Below are positions 46,247-58,270 of a DNA stretch of 64,000 nt, one piece after another (the stretch's first letter is position 1; the number at the start of each line of letters is the position of its first letter). The notes below the pieces were generated by a model. It saw only the letters and a list, made by a program, of their open reading frames with translations, did no database searches and was not told the DNA's origin. Source of the DNA: Cephalotus follicularis (lineage: Eukaryota; Streptophyta; Magnoliopsida; Oxalidales; Cephalotaceae); assembly GCA_001972305.1 (NCBI GenBank), contig BDDD01000560.1, positions 332,730 through 396,729 of the forward strand, in the 5' to 3' direction. Both the position numbers and the translations under genes were made by a program.

Positions 46247-46316
46247 TGTAACAGGACCCGTTCCCGCTCTACTCTGGGCGACGTGCCCTACCGGGGATGG
46301 CGCTCTTGCCAAGAAC

Positions 46317-46693
46317 CCTATCATCTCCAAATTGCCCGAGCAACCCACCAGATATGCTCCAGGGACACGTTACGCAAAAGCCTAACGAGAAAGTCTAGGC
46401 TAAAAGCGGAACAGGCGCGAGAAAAGGGGTAGGGGACAAAAGGACCCGAGGACTCAAACTCCCCGTTTCATTAAGTCACCAACTGCCTACGTCCAAGAAC
46501 TCCAAAACGCGCCGCATCACTTAAGATCCAAGGAGAGCAACCACGTGCTCCTCGCGTGATCACTTAAGCACCAAGGTCTGCTTACTTCCCGAGGACACAC
46601 CCTATCCACGATTCTTTTCTCCTGTGCTCTTCTCTAAAGAACACTTCTCAACACAACACTTAACCTTAACATCAAAACACACAAATTAACTAA
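46317..46693. repeat. 378-bp direct repeat, left copy
   Basis: Starts CCTATCATCTCC and ends TTAACTAA. Nearly identical to 49255-49632; the differences seen include CACACAAA against GTACAACT near the end. The two copies flank T3. Confidence 0.9.
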
Positions 46694-47760
46694 ACGCCCG
46701 TAATTTTTTCATGTGTTGTAATTTCACAATGTGAAGGTACTTTATTTGTGGAATTAATAAAAGATGGATTTTCCCGAATTTGATGATGTTTTCTCAAACT
46801 CTGATAATGTAGAATTTGGAACCCAATTGTTAGAGGAATGTTAAAAGTGTGATTTAGTTAAACGACACGATTTTGATGTTAAAGCGCTGACGCCTGGACT
46901 GGGAGCGTCGACGCTTAAGCCGTTAAAACGCGCGTTTAAATTCAAACACATAAGCGCCGGCGCCTGCATGAAAACGTCGACGCTTTGAGGCGTGTTCTGC
47001 ATACTCATAACAACAGATGGATGTGTCGTAGGGAGGTGTTTTCTTGCCACTTATCAAGCATCTTAGCAGGAGTTTGAGAATGTGGCAATGCATGCCTTTT
47101 GTTGCCAGACCTGCCTGCAACAACAGGGCATGGGACAGAGGGAAAATCCCTCAGTGCATGGCCTGTGGAAGGGGAGAGAAGCACACCTGTTCGCACCTGG
47201 TCTGCATGAGGGAGAGAGGCTAAACTGATGGGGTTCTTGGCAGGGAGGAACAAAATGTTCTGCATAAAGACTACTCCTCTCACCCCCCCTCCCACCTGCT
47301 ACAGAGAGCTTGAGGATCAATGACACCGTGAGAGGAAAGAGAGAGCAGGAGAGCTTGAGAAAAGGAACTCAACCACCATTGTTGAGCAAAGGCTTGGAGC
47401 TTGCACACCAACTACTAGGACGAACCAGGGAGCTTCCAAGCCATACCTGGGGACACAAGTGACTGATTGGATACTAAAAGAGGTGGACTTTCGACTTCTA
47501 ACTTGAGGCCAGAGGTAGGGGAAGCCATAATTGTAAATTGTGGTCAATACTTGGTGAATGTTCAGTGATGTTTAGGCATGAATTTCATAGCTTGATGATC
47601 CGTTTTTAGTCACTGAAATGATGCTACCTTGTACTGGGTGTGTAATATGATATTGCATGTTGTTTTTCTGAGCTTTATACATGTTAGATTGCATGTATCT
47701 GTGTTGGAAATGTCACTATTCGCCTTGTCGTGAGGAGGAAGATGACCCCTGTTTTAAACC

Positions 47761-47950
47761 GCCGACGCCTAAGTAATGACCGTCAACGCTTAGTACCGTG
47801 AACTGCGTTTTATGTATTGAAACGCGTAAAACGTCGACGTCTAAAGGAGGAGGTATTGGCACCCAGACACTGAAAGCACAGACGCTAAGGGACTAAACCA
47901 CGACGCTTAAAGCTCGTAAGCGTCGGCGCCTGAGGAATAAACGCCGACGC
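47761..47950. repeat. GTCGAC-type array in T3
   Basis: Cores GCCGAC 47761, GTCAAC 47782, GTCGAC 47833, ACAGAC 47878, CACGAC 47899, GTCGGC 47922, GCCGAC 47943. Adjacent spacings are 21, 51, 45, 21, 23 and 21 bp, with AAGCG and CGCTTA flanks. Confidence 0.8.
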
Positions 47951-48316
47951 TTTGGAGTCCTGTTTCGACAGTTTTTACGATTTGGATACCCGACGACCCC
48001 GTTTTCGCTTAGGATGCATTAGGGAATTTGTATGCATTGCATATGTACTATTTTACTGCCTGTTCTTGACTGTTTGAAACTGGTTTATGATTTCTAAGTG
48101 TTGTTACTTTAGAAATGCATATATAAATTAAAACTGCTATGTTGAGTACGAAAATATAAGATGAACGTTGTTATATTTTCAAACGTACTGAGGGAGTAAT
48201 GTCCCACCTACTGAACCATTCCAAAAATATTTTCTACAGAAAATGCCTATTTCAAATGTTTATGACTTTGGAAAACATTTTGAAATGAACAGCTTGATGT
48301 GGATCATAACGATCAC

Positions 48317-48790
48317 TACTGTCCTGTTACTGTACTGTTTACTATTTGATTCACTGATTGCTCTGTGAATTTACTGTGATTGTGTTTGAGCCGTACTAGT
48401 TGCGTGGCGGGACTTCCAGCGATGACTAGTGATAGGGTTGACCTCGGGGCCAGGAGTTGGCTGGGTAACTCACAGTACTGTACTGTTGCCTCGCTCGGTT
48501 GCCTGGAGTAGGGACCGGAGTGGGAGTGTAGCGTGGGGCCAGGAGTTGGCGGCGTTATATATACTGCGTGACTGTTGTGGTCCTTATGGACATACTGTAC
48601 TGCCCGTTGGTCCTTTTCGGACATTACTGTGACTGTGGATGTGATCCTGGCCGGATCACTACTATACTGTTCTTGCATACATATATTTATTATATATGTA
48701 CCCACTGTTATTTTCCTGTACTGCAAATGTATATATTTCTCATATATATATATAAACTGTTATTTTCCTGTACTGCATCATTATGCATAC
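48317..48790. repeat. Hairpin array with TACTG linkers in T3
   Basis: Stems GTCC/GGAC (48580-48591), GTCC/GGAC (48610-48622), GTGATCC/GGATCAC (48641-48659) and ACATATA/TATATGT (48679-48700) are separated by TACTGT words, which occur more than twelve times in the interval. Confidence 0.75.
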
Positions 48791-49254
48791 ATTACATGAC
48801 ATGCATCTAATGTTGATCCTGAGCTACTTCTATGACTAGACCGAGTGAGGACAAAGGCTAACCCCCTACTTTACAGATTGATGTAGTGGACCGGTTGGAC
48901 TGGCATGGACAAAGAACGAAGTTGTTATGTTGTTAGTTTTGTTCTCATGATTGTAATAAACTGTTTCGTTAAAGGATTTCCAATGTATTGTACTTATGGT
49001 GATGTTAATGATGGATTTAATATTGTACTATGATCACGCTCCGTTTGTGGGCGATTAACAATGATGGACTTATTTTGGGGTATCGTGTAGAATGGGATGC
49101 ACGCTACGAGTTTACAGCTTATGAATTTTTTTTATGGTTTCGCAACTGACATTTTATTTATGAGTTAAAATTTTATGGTTTTACATGAGCTGTATTTATG
49201 TGTTAATTGCCTTTACCGCTTTAATCTTGTCTTCTCGATAAATGGGGTATGACA

Positions 49255-49632
49255 CCTATCATCTCCAAATTGCCCGAGCAACCCACCAGATATGCTCCAG
49301 GGACACGTTACACAAAAGCTTGACGAGAAAGTCTAGGCTAAAAGCGCAACAGGCGCGAGAAAAGGGGCAGGGGACAAAAGGACCCGAGGACTCAAACTCC
49401 CCGTTTCATTAAGTCACCAACTGCCTACGTCCAAGAACTCCAAAACGCGCCGCATCACTTAAGATCCAAGGAGAGCAACCACGTGCTCCTCGCTTTGATC
49501 ACTTAAGCACCAAGGTCTGCTTACTTCCCGAGGACACACCCTGTCCATGATTCTTTTCTCCTGTGCTCTTCTCTAAAGAACACTTCTCAACACAACACTT
49601 AACCTTAACATCAAAACGTACAACTTAACTAA
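49255..49632. repeat. 378-bp direct repeat, right copy
   Basis: Second copy of the 46317-46693 segment. Here it continues into the rest of F (CTTAAAACACTG), so this copy sits in its original context on the right, as the other does on the left. Confidence 0.9.
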
Positions 49633-50858
49633 CTTAAAACACTGTAGCGCTAGAAACTAATATAATAATTTGCCGCATGAACTTCAAGTCGTCCTCGAAC
49701 CTCTACTCACTAATCTCCTCTGAGCTCATGTCCGAGGTCCCAACCTTGAGCCCTTACTTACTCATAAACCATCCGGGGACTCCCTGTCTCCCAGGGTAAA
49801 ACCTCATACACTTAACCATCAGCCCTTGCCATGCTCTACTATGCTATCCGAGGACACCCTAGCTCCTCGGACAAAACTGATAACATCAAACACATAACAA
49901 CCAAACATTCATCAAATAACAAGGCAAATCTAGTCGCGGACTAAAAACATCTATTTCTTTCTTGAAAGTACTATTACATAACATGTTGTCCTCTGACTAG
50001 AAGCATACACTACTTTCTCTGCTCAACAAAAGAAACAACATAAGCTTTCTTTCTATACATCAAAAGAATTAACATGAATCTCTTGTTTTATCATATCATG
50101 CTTACAAAACATAAGCTCTTGGCTACTCCACAACAAAAGAAGGTAGAGGAACCCAAAAGAATGCCCAATGCAATGCATGCTAGACGCTCAAGATAACGTC
50201 CCGAGGTACCGAACGCAAAAACAACCCTTGCTTAGCTTTCTACAAGAGATCTTTAGGATCTCCTCCTGCTGGCTGGTTTGCAAAATAATCTATGAGGGGA
50301 TTAGTAAACTGACTAAGTGACTGAGAATAAATCATCCTCTGATGCATTCCTTAAGAATGAATGCGCTGAAGAAAGCTTACCATGAACATGAGTAAATATC
50401 CCAACGGGGGAAGAAACTGTAACAAAAAAATGTCATGGCATACAATAAAGAAACGCTCGAATTACTTGAAAAACATATTCTTTTCTCTGCTTAGCTGATA
50501 GTAGAGTGCTCATGAAAACTGAAATAAGCTTAAGAATACAACTGTTAAAGAATGCTCTGGAAAAAGGTCCGACTTGGCTAAAATGCCGAGGAGGACTAGA
50601 TCTAAGCTCGGAACTTGCTTTTCTTTGATATGCTTTGCTTTGCTGTTTACATAATATAGTGCCAGCTTATAGTGGCCTGGGCTCAGCAAATCTTGGCTGA
50701 AGCCATAACTTGGCAGCTTACTTGCTGATGGTTCTCCTCTGTGCTTGCAATTCTTTCTTAACTGAGCTGAGTACTAAAAGTTCGAGGACAAAGGCCCTCA
50801 TCTAGAAAACTTACTGAAAGGCTCTATGCTCTCTATCTGATAACTTAGCTCTGATGTA

Positions 50859-51138
50859 CTCACCACTAAACACTGTCATAGAAAACAGTGTAAAGGAGAT
50901 CTAGGTATGGAACCTGGGGATAGTCTCGCCCATCTTCCCATCATAGACAATGAGAAAACCGAGGAGGTTGGAGCTGTGTACATACGCGCTCGGCTGCTCT
51001 CACCACTAAACACCATCATAGACAATAGTGTAAAGGAGATCCAGGTATTGAACCCGGGGGCAGACTCACTCAAAAACCCATCATAGACAATGAGTACGTT
51101 GAGGAGGGGGTTGAACACGTACTCGTTACCTCATCCGG
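50859..51138. repeat. 140-bp tandem duplication in F
   Basis: Two diverged units starting CTCACCACTAAACAC at 50859 and 50999. Each includes GTGTAAAGGAGAT and CCATCATAGACAATGAG. Confidence 0.85.
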
Positions 51139-51479
51139 GGATGAGTAATATATGGGAAAAGAATTGAGAATTTCTTCTCGGGAAAGCTCTCCACTCACAA
51201 AGAATGGCTTACATAGGACAGTAGGGAAAGAAATTTCCCGGCTAAAGCTAACTTGCTCTGGGCTGGAACACGGAGACAAGGATTCTCAAGAAAACAACAT
51301 GAACATGAAAATATATCTGTGTAAGAAAGGATGTCCTACTCACAGTTCTCTGCTATGTCCTTTGATGAGAACTTCTCTTTTTTCTCCTCGACTGACTGCT
51401 TCATCTTGCTGTGTTCAAAAGCGTCAAACTGCTACTGTTCTCACACTAGAGAAACGGGGAAGAAAGAGAAAGGAAACTA

Positions 51480-51482
<3 letters not shown>

Positions 51483-51525
<43 letters not shown>

Positions 51526-51533
51526 TCTCTCAC
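51483..51533 (+). repeat. CT microsatellite
   Basis: Nearly pure CT repeat of about 37 bases, followed by a shorter CT run after CACT. Confidence 0.95.
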
Positions 51534-51782
51534 TCCATCACATCTAATCTGCTGAAACAAAAACTCTACCAACACTCTAGAAAAGCATGTACGATTACTG
51601 AACACGCCACACGCTTTACACATCCATCATTGTCTTGGAACTTGGAATCTTCTCTTGGAAGCTTTGCACTTGGATCCACAACTTCTTATTAATTATCCTT
51701 AGGTACTTGGACCCCTTTTAACTTAAGCTCTTTTTAAATCATCAAAACTTTATTTATCTTAAAAAAAAATACGGGCGTTACA

Positions 51783-52680
51783 ACATGTGGCAACTCCTTG
51801 AGTTCCACCTGACTCCCACAGTTTCGTTCAAGAAGGTATCCATTCTCTAGGAATACAGCATTACGCAAAACAAATATCCTTTGTTCGCTAGGATGGTAGA
51901 AGTAGTATCCTTTAGTTTCATTTGGATACCCCATAAACCTGCAACCATGCATCCAGCTTATCTGCGTCAAGCCTCTTGACATAAGCCGGACAGTCCCAAA
52001 CCTTCAAGTGGTTTAGGCTGGGTTTCCTCCCTGACCATACCTGGTATGGAGTGGAGGGCTCATATTTTGAAGGAATCTGATTCAAGATATAGGCTACTGT
52101 TTCTAAGGCATATCCCCAGAGATAGGTACGAAGGTCAACAAAAGACATCATAGATCGAACCATGTTCAACAAGGTCTGATTCCTCCTTTCGGACACACCA
52201 TTATGCTGTGGTGTTCCAGGAGGTGTCCACGGAGATAGAATTCTGTTATCTCTAAGATAACCTAGGAATTCAGCTGACAGGTACTCGCCACCTCGGTCTG
52301 ACCGAAGTATTTCTATTGACTTACCAGTCTGCTTTTCTAGTTCAAATATGAACTCCTTAAATTTCTTAAAGGATTCTGATTTGTATCTCATCAGATACAC
52401 ATAACCAAACATAGATAAATCATCAGTAAAGGTTATGATGTAGATATAACCTCCTCGTGCACTAACCGACATCGGACCACATACGTCGGTATGGACTAAT
52501 CCCAGTAAGTCCATTTCCCTTTCTCCTTGACCAGAGAAGGGGAATTTAGTCATCTTTCCCAATAAGCAGGATTCACATGTTGGATAGGACTCCAAATCCT
52601 GGATATCTAAAAGATCATCCTTAGCCAATTGTGAAAGTCTAGCATAACTAAGATGTCCAAGTCTATAGTGCCAAGTATAG
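51783..52680 (-). pseudogene. C3 integrase
   Basis: From about 52680 down: LSYARLSQLAKDDLLD and YPTCESCLLGKMTKFPF (zinc module), the core HTDVCGPMSV, FTDDLSMFGYVYL, LRSDRGGEYLSAEF and QHNGVSERRNQTLL, then VWDCPAYVKRLDADK. A one-base shift near 51950 moves to the frame 51982-51734 with GYPNETKGYYFY. The linker ELKELPHV then meets insertion F at 51782. All three core acidic residues are present. Confidence 0.92.
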
Positions 52681-53130
52681 GTTTTATTTAACTCTGTTTC
52701 TCTTGATATTTTCTTATTACTTTGCTCTCTGGATAGGACTTTAGATTGTACAGTATTTAAGACAAATAATCCATTGTTGATAATACCATTACCAACACAA
52801 ACATTGTCAGAAAATACAAAACATTGAATGTCTTAGAATTTGAGCTCCAAGCCCAAATTGCATAACTATGAAACACTTATAATATTTCTTACAATGCTTG
52901 AAACAAAATAACATGGATTAAGCATCAATACAAAACCATTACTTAAAGTAACATCACAAATCCCTATAGCTTTAGCGATGATCCTAGATCCATCCCCAAG
53001 CCGCAAGACAAGTCTTTAGCTCCAAGCTTTCTAATTTTTCTTAGTCCCTGCAACGAATTGCATAGATTAGTTCCATATCCAGTATCCAATACCCATGAAG
53101 AACTACTATTTAAAGCTATATTTAGTTCAA
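52681..53130 (-). pseudogene. C3 protease
   Basis: Reading down from 53130, FMIELNIALNSSSWVLDTGYGTN gives an intact DTG active site (about 53070-53098), then LQGLRK and a protease body with stops, for example near 52990 and 52830. It joins the integrase zinc module near 52680. Confidence 0.82.
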
Positions 53131-53928
53131 TCATGAACAAACCTGTCGTATTCGGACCATGCGCAGTATCAGAAGAGACTCCAGCACCAGTAACACGACA
53201 ATCCTTCTTCCAGTGTCCTGTCTTCCCACACTGGAAACAGGCACCCTAGCCTCCAGCTGTTTCAAATGATTCTTGGAAATACCCTCATTAGCTCCAAGCT
53301 CTCCCTCCTGGGCTGGGACCTTTGACTTCACAGAGTCAAGATTAGCCTCTGCCATTCTCAACATAGAAACTAACTCAGTGAGAGTTACTTCTATCTCAAT
53401 CAAGTGAAAATAACTCACAAACTGTGAGAACGATTGAGGGAGAGATGTAAGGATAGGATCTATATGCAGATCATCATCCATGAGAAAACCTAATTGAGTA
53501 AGCTGCTCAATCGTGTCTATCATCTCCAGTCCATGATCATGGATTGAAGCTCCCTCTGGCATCTGTACCTTGAAGATCCTGCGCGAGAGATTAAGCCTCC
53601 GAGTCCTAAACCCAGCCCCATACATCTCCTTGAGATCAAGTAGTATAGCGGATAAGGTCTCCATCTTCTCGTACTTACGTTGTAGCTCCGGCGTCATCCT
53701 CAAAAGGGCTATACACCGAGCTTGCTCGTCGTCCTCTAGCCACATGGCCAGACGGTCGCACTCATCATGCGTAGGATCATCACCTAGTGATGGAGGCCCC
53801 CATTTCATCACATACGCCAATTTATTGGCCGTTAGGATTAGTTTGAGGTTACGTTGCCAATCGATGAAGTTTGGGCCTATCAATTTGTTTGTCTCTAGAA
53901 TGTGGGACATAGCAGATTGTAAAGTCAT
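53131..53928 (-). pseudogene. C3 gag
   Basis: A 265-codon frame starts MTLQSAMSHILETNKLIGP at 53928, with NFIDWQRNLKLIL, KLAYVM, LKEMYGAGFRTRR, HDHGLEMIDTIEQLTQLGF and ILTSLPQSFSQF, the full capsid-type order of plant copia gag. A shift near 53245 puts the zinc knuckle CFQCGKTGHWKKDC in another frame, where it is complete (CX2CX4HX4C). This is the best preserved gag in the window. Confidence 0.92.
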
Positions 53929-55650
53929 TTTATAGCAACCTAGATAAGGAAATATAAAGTTGAGTCAACATCTATTCCAGTTTTAATATATGACAACCAT
54001 AACACTTGGTCTTTAGTGTTTATGGTTCCTCCTACTATTCTAATCGTATCCAATAGCCCCATATGGAATTCGAGAAGTCCAACTTCCTAGTGGGGATTGT
54101 AATCCATCGCAATCATATTATGGCCTCAGCTAGGGCATGACAAACCATAATATATCCAATGGGTAGGCTATCTTGCCAATTTGTATCCAATACAAGATCG
54201 AATCATAAAATTCGGCCTTAGATTCAATATGGCCTCAGCTAGGGCATGACAAGCCCTTAGAATCATGATAAGTCAAACACCCACAATTTTCATTGGAATG
54301 CACTAGTTTTAACACCCACACGTAGGCGTGTCCAAGTGCTAAAACATAGCCACCCTTTGCGGTGCCCAACACCGACGTTGACATAGTATCCCACAGGTTA
54401 CCAGCCTCAGCTATGGCATAACAAACTAATAACCCAGGTACACCACTCAACAAAAATTGTGGAAGACCACGGGGAATCACTCAATGGGTTCCTACGTTCA
54501 TACTTATTATTTAATTGAGGGAATTTGCAGTCTCAAATTTAAATTACCAAGCCTTTAATTAATTCATTGGTTTCATTACCCAATTCCAATTAATTACGGC
54601 TTAGCATACATGACGAGATTCTTATGCACATTGGATTTATTTATAAAATAAATCATTGGAATGGCAAGGACATCACTATATGTAATCACTTGAGCCCAAA
54701 GTCACTACTCGGTCTTCTTAGGTGCTATGATTAAATCTATTTATTACATTTATAACCATGCATACATGGCCTTCAAAGGTCTTGTACTTCTTTTCTCCTT
54801 TTCTCCATTTCGCCTTTTGTAAAATCTTCTTTTACAATGCAACATTAAATTTTTAAAAGAAAATTACATAAGAGAGAAAAACAATGATACACGCAAGCAC
54901 AAAGTTACAGATCAATAAATAATAGATAAAATCATTCACACAAGAAAAACCATAATCTAGGTCTTGTCCTTATAGGCCATCCATTGTGCATAAGACAAAT
55001 AGAGTATATCCAATATAACTTTAAACAATATACAAAAAGCCTTTTATAATAAGAAATGATAAAATTTAATATAAGGATTGTTTATAGGTCAAACTCCCAC
55101 TAAATCAAGCAATGATTATTATTTTCTAAGTGCCTTAATGCAAAAATTCCAATTTTTTTTATAAAACAGTTTTTTTTAATTTCAAAGCGTCGACGCTATA
55201 ACAAAGGCATCGACGCTTAACGTCCAACGTATAAAACATGATGATCATTTGAGCGTCAACGCCTAACAAAGATGTCAACACAAATCATGACAGTCAGGTA
55301 AGCGTCGACACTTCAACCAAAAAACGTCGACGCTTAAACCATCTGCATAATTACTCCAAGACCCAAAACTGTAGTTTTCAATGGTTTGGACTTTGGCATT
55401 CCATTTTGGCAATCCAAACTGCACTATGCAGGTTCTAAACATAAGTCCAAAAAAAATGTAACACAATCCCCAGGACAATATCACAATTTAGTTTCTGAAT
55501 TTAATCTAATATCCATTCAAAAACTTCAAATATCATGTAAGCACTTAGGCACTTTTAAAATGAGTTTAACCATATAAATAGTACCAATTATTAAACTTTT
55601 AATCAATTATTATTCCAGGCATCTAAATTCAAATATGAATGATGCGGTTG
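53929..55650 (-). other. C3 untranslated leader
   Basis: Non-coding leader from primer site to gag. It holds a GTCGAC-type array at 55187-55332 and a repeated GGCCTCAGCTAGGGCATGAC word (near 54122 and 54230). Short frames show no domain. Confidence 0.65.
55187..55332. repeat. GTCGAC-type array in the C3 leader
   Basis: Cores GTCGAC 55189, ATCGAC 55209, GTCAAC 55255, GTCAAC 55274, GTCGAC 55304, GTCGAC 55326, forming pairs at 20, 19 and 22 bp with AAGC/GCTT flanks. Confidence 0.8.
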
Positions 55651-55662
55651 TCTCTGATACCA
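55651..55662 (-). promoter_or_regulatory. C3 primer-binding site
   Basis: On the minus strand TGGTATCAGAGA follows the 5' LTR, matching the initiator tRNA-Met primer of copia elements. Confidence 0.9.
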
Positions 55663-55663
55663 C

Positions 55664-57872
55664 TGACGGAAAAGGTAAAACATTCCCTCAATGTGAACCG
55701 GGCCAAAGGGTGGTTAGAAGTGATAACAAAACTTTTTGTCAATGGCAGCGGAAATTAAAACAACTCTAATCACCAGAAACACAGGTCCAATTCAGGGAAT
55801 ACACAGGCTAAGGAATACCACATCATTACATAAATAAAATGGCATCATAAGAACAACAAATGTGATGCACAAACAAGGCAACATAAAGAAGAACATGGAG
55901 ACATACAAACGGTGATGGCTCTTTCGTTCTTTGCTGCTACTAGCTTGAGTAGATTCCCTTTGAAACTTCAAGTTCCTCTAAGTCACCAAGCTTCAAAATA
56001 CTAGCAGCTACTGACCCAAAAACCAGCAACTCCAACCCAACAAGGAATAAAAATAGTCACTATTTTTCTCTCTCTCACAATGCTTACAAAGAGAAGATTG
56101 AAATTGACAAGTGTTGTCAGTAACAATCCACCCTAGGTTAGCTTCAAAATGGTGAAGAAATCTCAGAAGGGAATTACAGTGAGTTCTGTCAAAATGTTCC
56201 ACACCAACTACAGGTTCCAAACCTGTTTTTATCTCAGCCTCGTTTCTTTCTCTCTTTCTCAATTTCCACTACACCACTCATGCACATTTTCTGGATCATG
56301 GTGCTCACTCTAAGGAAGCATGTATCCATGATCCAAAAACGTGCTCCCACCATGCACTGATAGGAGAAAAACGTTGTGAGTGGGAGAGAGAATCATGCGC
56401 GCATTACGCGCCCGCAGCAAGCACCCATGTTGCTGTTCTAAGCATCGACACTTTTCCAAAAGCGCCGACGCTTAGACGGGCTAGGCATCGACGTCTTTCC
56501 ACAAGACATCGACGCATAAACGTGGCTAAGCATCGATGCTTTTCCACAAGGCATCGACGCTTTTGAGGCTGGTCAAGTGAATTGAATCTAACTCTTATTT
56601 AAATGGGTCCAACTCATTTTAGAGACTCCACATATCCCTTCGAATATTGATTAAGTAAGATCAAGGAAATATGTTTCCACAAATTCCAAAATCCACCTAA
56701 CCGATATTTGATTTTATAAAATTTCACCAAGACTTTATATGTCCAACATATTTATGAACTAATCATTATCGGGCAGGGACCCTATAAAATCTCGGTTAGA
56801 ATCAGTGGTGTTCATAAATTACCGAAGCCATTCTAAATATTTCTAGACCTATTTAAATGCTTCTGGACTAATATCCAATATTATCCATATGAAAAATTAA
56901 TCTTATTGATTTCTCATAATTTATTACACACCAACGTAACACAAGACTTTCTAAGTTGTCAGTTCGCGTGTACTATAATCCCTCGTCATACTTGGTCCGG
57001 ATTAAGGTCTAGGGTAAGGATAAGTGTCAACCCTAGATAATACCTCAATGGCGAAAATATCTGATCATTACTAGGACCTTTGGTAAACTCTCTGGAAATC
57101 TAATTTCCAGTCCACCTCAACCTTGGCCAAGGATTTCATAAGTCCATAGTATAATCTGACCATAATAGGGCGATCACTTTCTCTTAGGTGTGACAATCCC
57201 ATATTGTGCACTCGCTTATATTCGTATAAATTCGATCGTACCCAAAGACCACCCGATTGCCAGCCCTACACAAGAACTGGGTGAGGTGGAGATCAAAGTA
57301 TAACTGTCTCCATACAATATAGAGCAGTCGCTCAGGTCTAAGGTTCAGACGAGTTCGAAAGACTCGCTAAGTGATTATCACTTATACACAACCGTAACAA
57401 GTCGGAGTCACTACTGACACTAGAATAGAAACTATCCAAATAGTGTCTCCTACACGGGTCCAGTTTAGTGTACACGCTCCCAGCGTGCACCCCGTATTTG
57501 CCCTAGTTTCCCAACACAGATGGTAGTGAGAGAATCCATCCTCCAATTTGAAAAGCAGGCAACATATGCGCAAGTGTATCTGGTTCACTAATGCCCACAA
57601 AGTGAACCTATGACTTGGAACTAATTTGACATAAGGAATAAGGTAGCCAATCTCAGTGCCTCCATGCTTGGCATGCAACCTTATGTTAGGGCATCACAGG
57701 TGTAAGTAGGAAAAAAACTACTTCAATTATGTGTTAAAACACAAGTGATATTACCATAAATAATATAAAAAAAGTAGCACGTGTCATATATTAGGAATAA
57801 GATTATTTATATACATCGATAGATACAATATGAAAGCTCATCCATTGGCTTGTCGGGTCATCCTATCTAACA
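55664..57872 (-). repeat. C3 5' LTR
   Basis: 2209 bp, TGACGGAAAAGG to CTATCTAACA on the plus strand, then the GTCAG duplication. It holds a six-site array (cores 56444, 56464, 56487, 56508, 56532, 56553) with the same spacings as the 3' LTR. Confidence 0.93.
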
Positions 57873-57877
57873 GTCAG

Positions 57878-58270
57878 AGCGCTATGCCTTAAGGTAGACC
57901 AAGCAGCGCATTACCAGAGGAGCTTTAAGATCCCAGGTAGAACAAGTAGTACAAGGTCAGAGGAACTCTAAGTCCTCAAACGCAGACTAGGTAGCGCAAG
58001 GTCAGAGCAACTCTAAGACTTCGGACGCAGACTAGGTAGTGCAAGGCGACAGTGTACTATGCTCTCACGCAGACCATGAAGTGCAATGTGTCAGAGCACT
58101 ATGCTCGCAGGCATACCATGAAGTGCAAAGTGTCAGAGCACTATGCTCGCACGCAGGCTTCACAAACTCAAAGGTAAACCTCGGAGCATTGGTCCAAGAA
58201 CTAAGCTCATAGTCTGACTATTCGTAAACACATGAGCAAAAGCATGAAGTTTGATTAATGCCAATCAATT
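57878..58270 (-). repeat. C2 leader, array continuation to the primer site
   Basis: Two related sub-arrays: a 45-46 bp unit with CGCAGACTAGGTAG(C/T)GCAAGG (to about 58055) and a 43-bp unit with ATGAAGTGCAA and GTGTCAGAGCACTATGCTC (58060-58165). Then about 100 bp of unique leader follow. It is the continuation of 42110-42221. Confidence 0.82.

Larger units (their letters stand above)
46694..49254 (+). mobile_element. T3: Tekay-like LTR inside F
   Basis: The body is a plus-oriented Tekay-like LTR, ACGCCCGTAATTTTTTC to GGGGTATGACA. The expected first bases TGTA are missing at the left border. It has GTCGAC-type pairs (46886/46907, 46956/46976, 47761/47782, 47878/47899, 47922/47943), a hairpin and TACTG-linker region (48317-48790), and the GGCTAACCCC block (48856) about 400 bp from its end. 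It lies between the two 378-bp copies, with no 5-bp duplication visible. Confidence 0.82.
46247..51782 (-). mobile_element. F: LTR-like insertion in C3, itself carrying T3
   Basis: The insert lies between two halves of the C3 linker. It starts TGTAACAGGACCCG and ends ACGGGCGTTACA, that is TGTAACGCCCG to CTGTTACA on the minus strand, a Tekay-like terminal pair. It encodes no recognisable element protein, so a solo LTR of about 2.6 kb plus the T3 interruption is the best reading. A target duplication is not clear: CTACC against ACATG, or CCTGT against CATGT if the ends are set a few bases inward. It holds a 140-bp tandem duplication and a CT microsatellite. Confidence 0.65.
49633..51782. other. 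Rest of insertion F
   Basis: Non-coding, rich in GAGGAC, CCGAGG and CTCGGA words. It holds a tandem duplication of 140 bp (50859-51138) and a CT repeat (51483-51533). The frame at 51152-51547 is mainly the CT repeat read as Ser-Leu and is not a gene. Confidence 0.6.
42222..57872 (-). mobile_element. Copia element C3, full length with insertion F
   Basis: Minus-strand copia with 3' LTR 42222-44454, coding region 44455-53928, leader, primer site 55651-55662 and 5' LTR 55664-57872. It is flanked by perfect GTCAG duplications (42217-42221 and 57873-57877). Without insertion F (46247-51782) it is about 10.1 kb. It inserted into the leader array of C2. Gag and the pol blocks are long but carry frameshifts. 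Confidence 0.93.

Noticed and set aside
46247..46260. F as an insertion with a clean 5-bp duplication
   Set aside because: CTACC and ACATG do not match; CCTGT/CATGT matches four of five but would move the ends away from TG and CA.
48316..48726. 136-codon minus-strand frame in T3
   Set aside because: It runs through the hairpin and TACTG array, has repeat-driven composition and no known domain.
51152..51547. 131-codon plus-strand frame in F
   Set aside because: Much of it is the CT microsatellite read as Ser-Leu; no domain, and located in LTR-like DNA.
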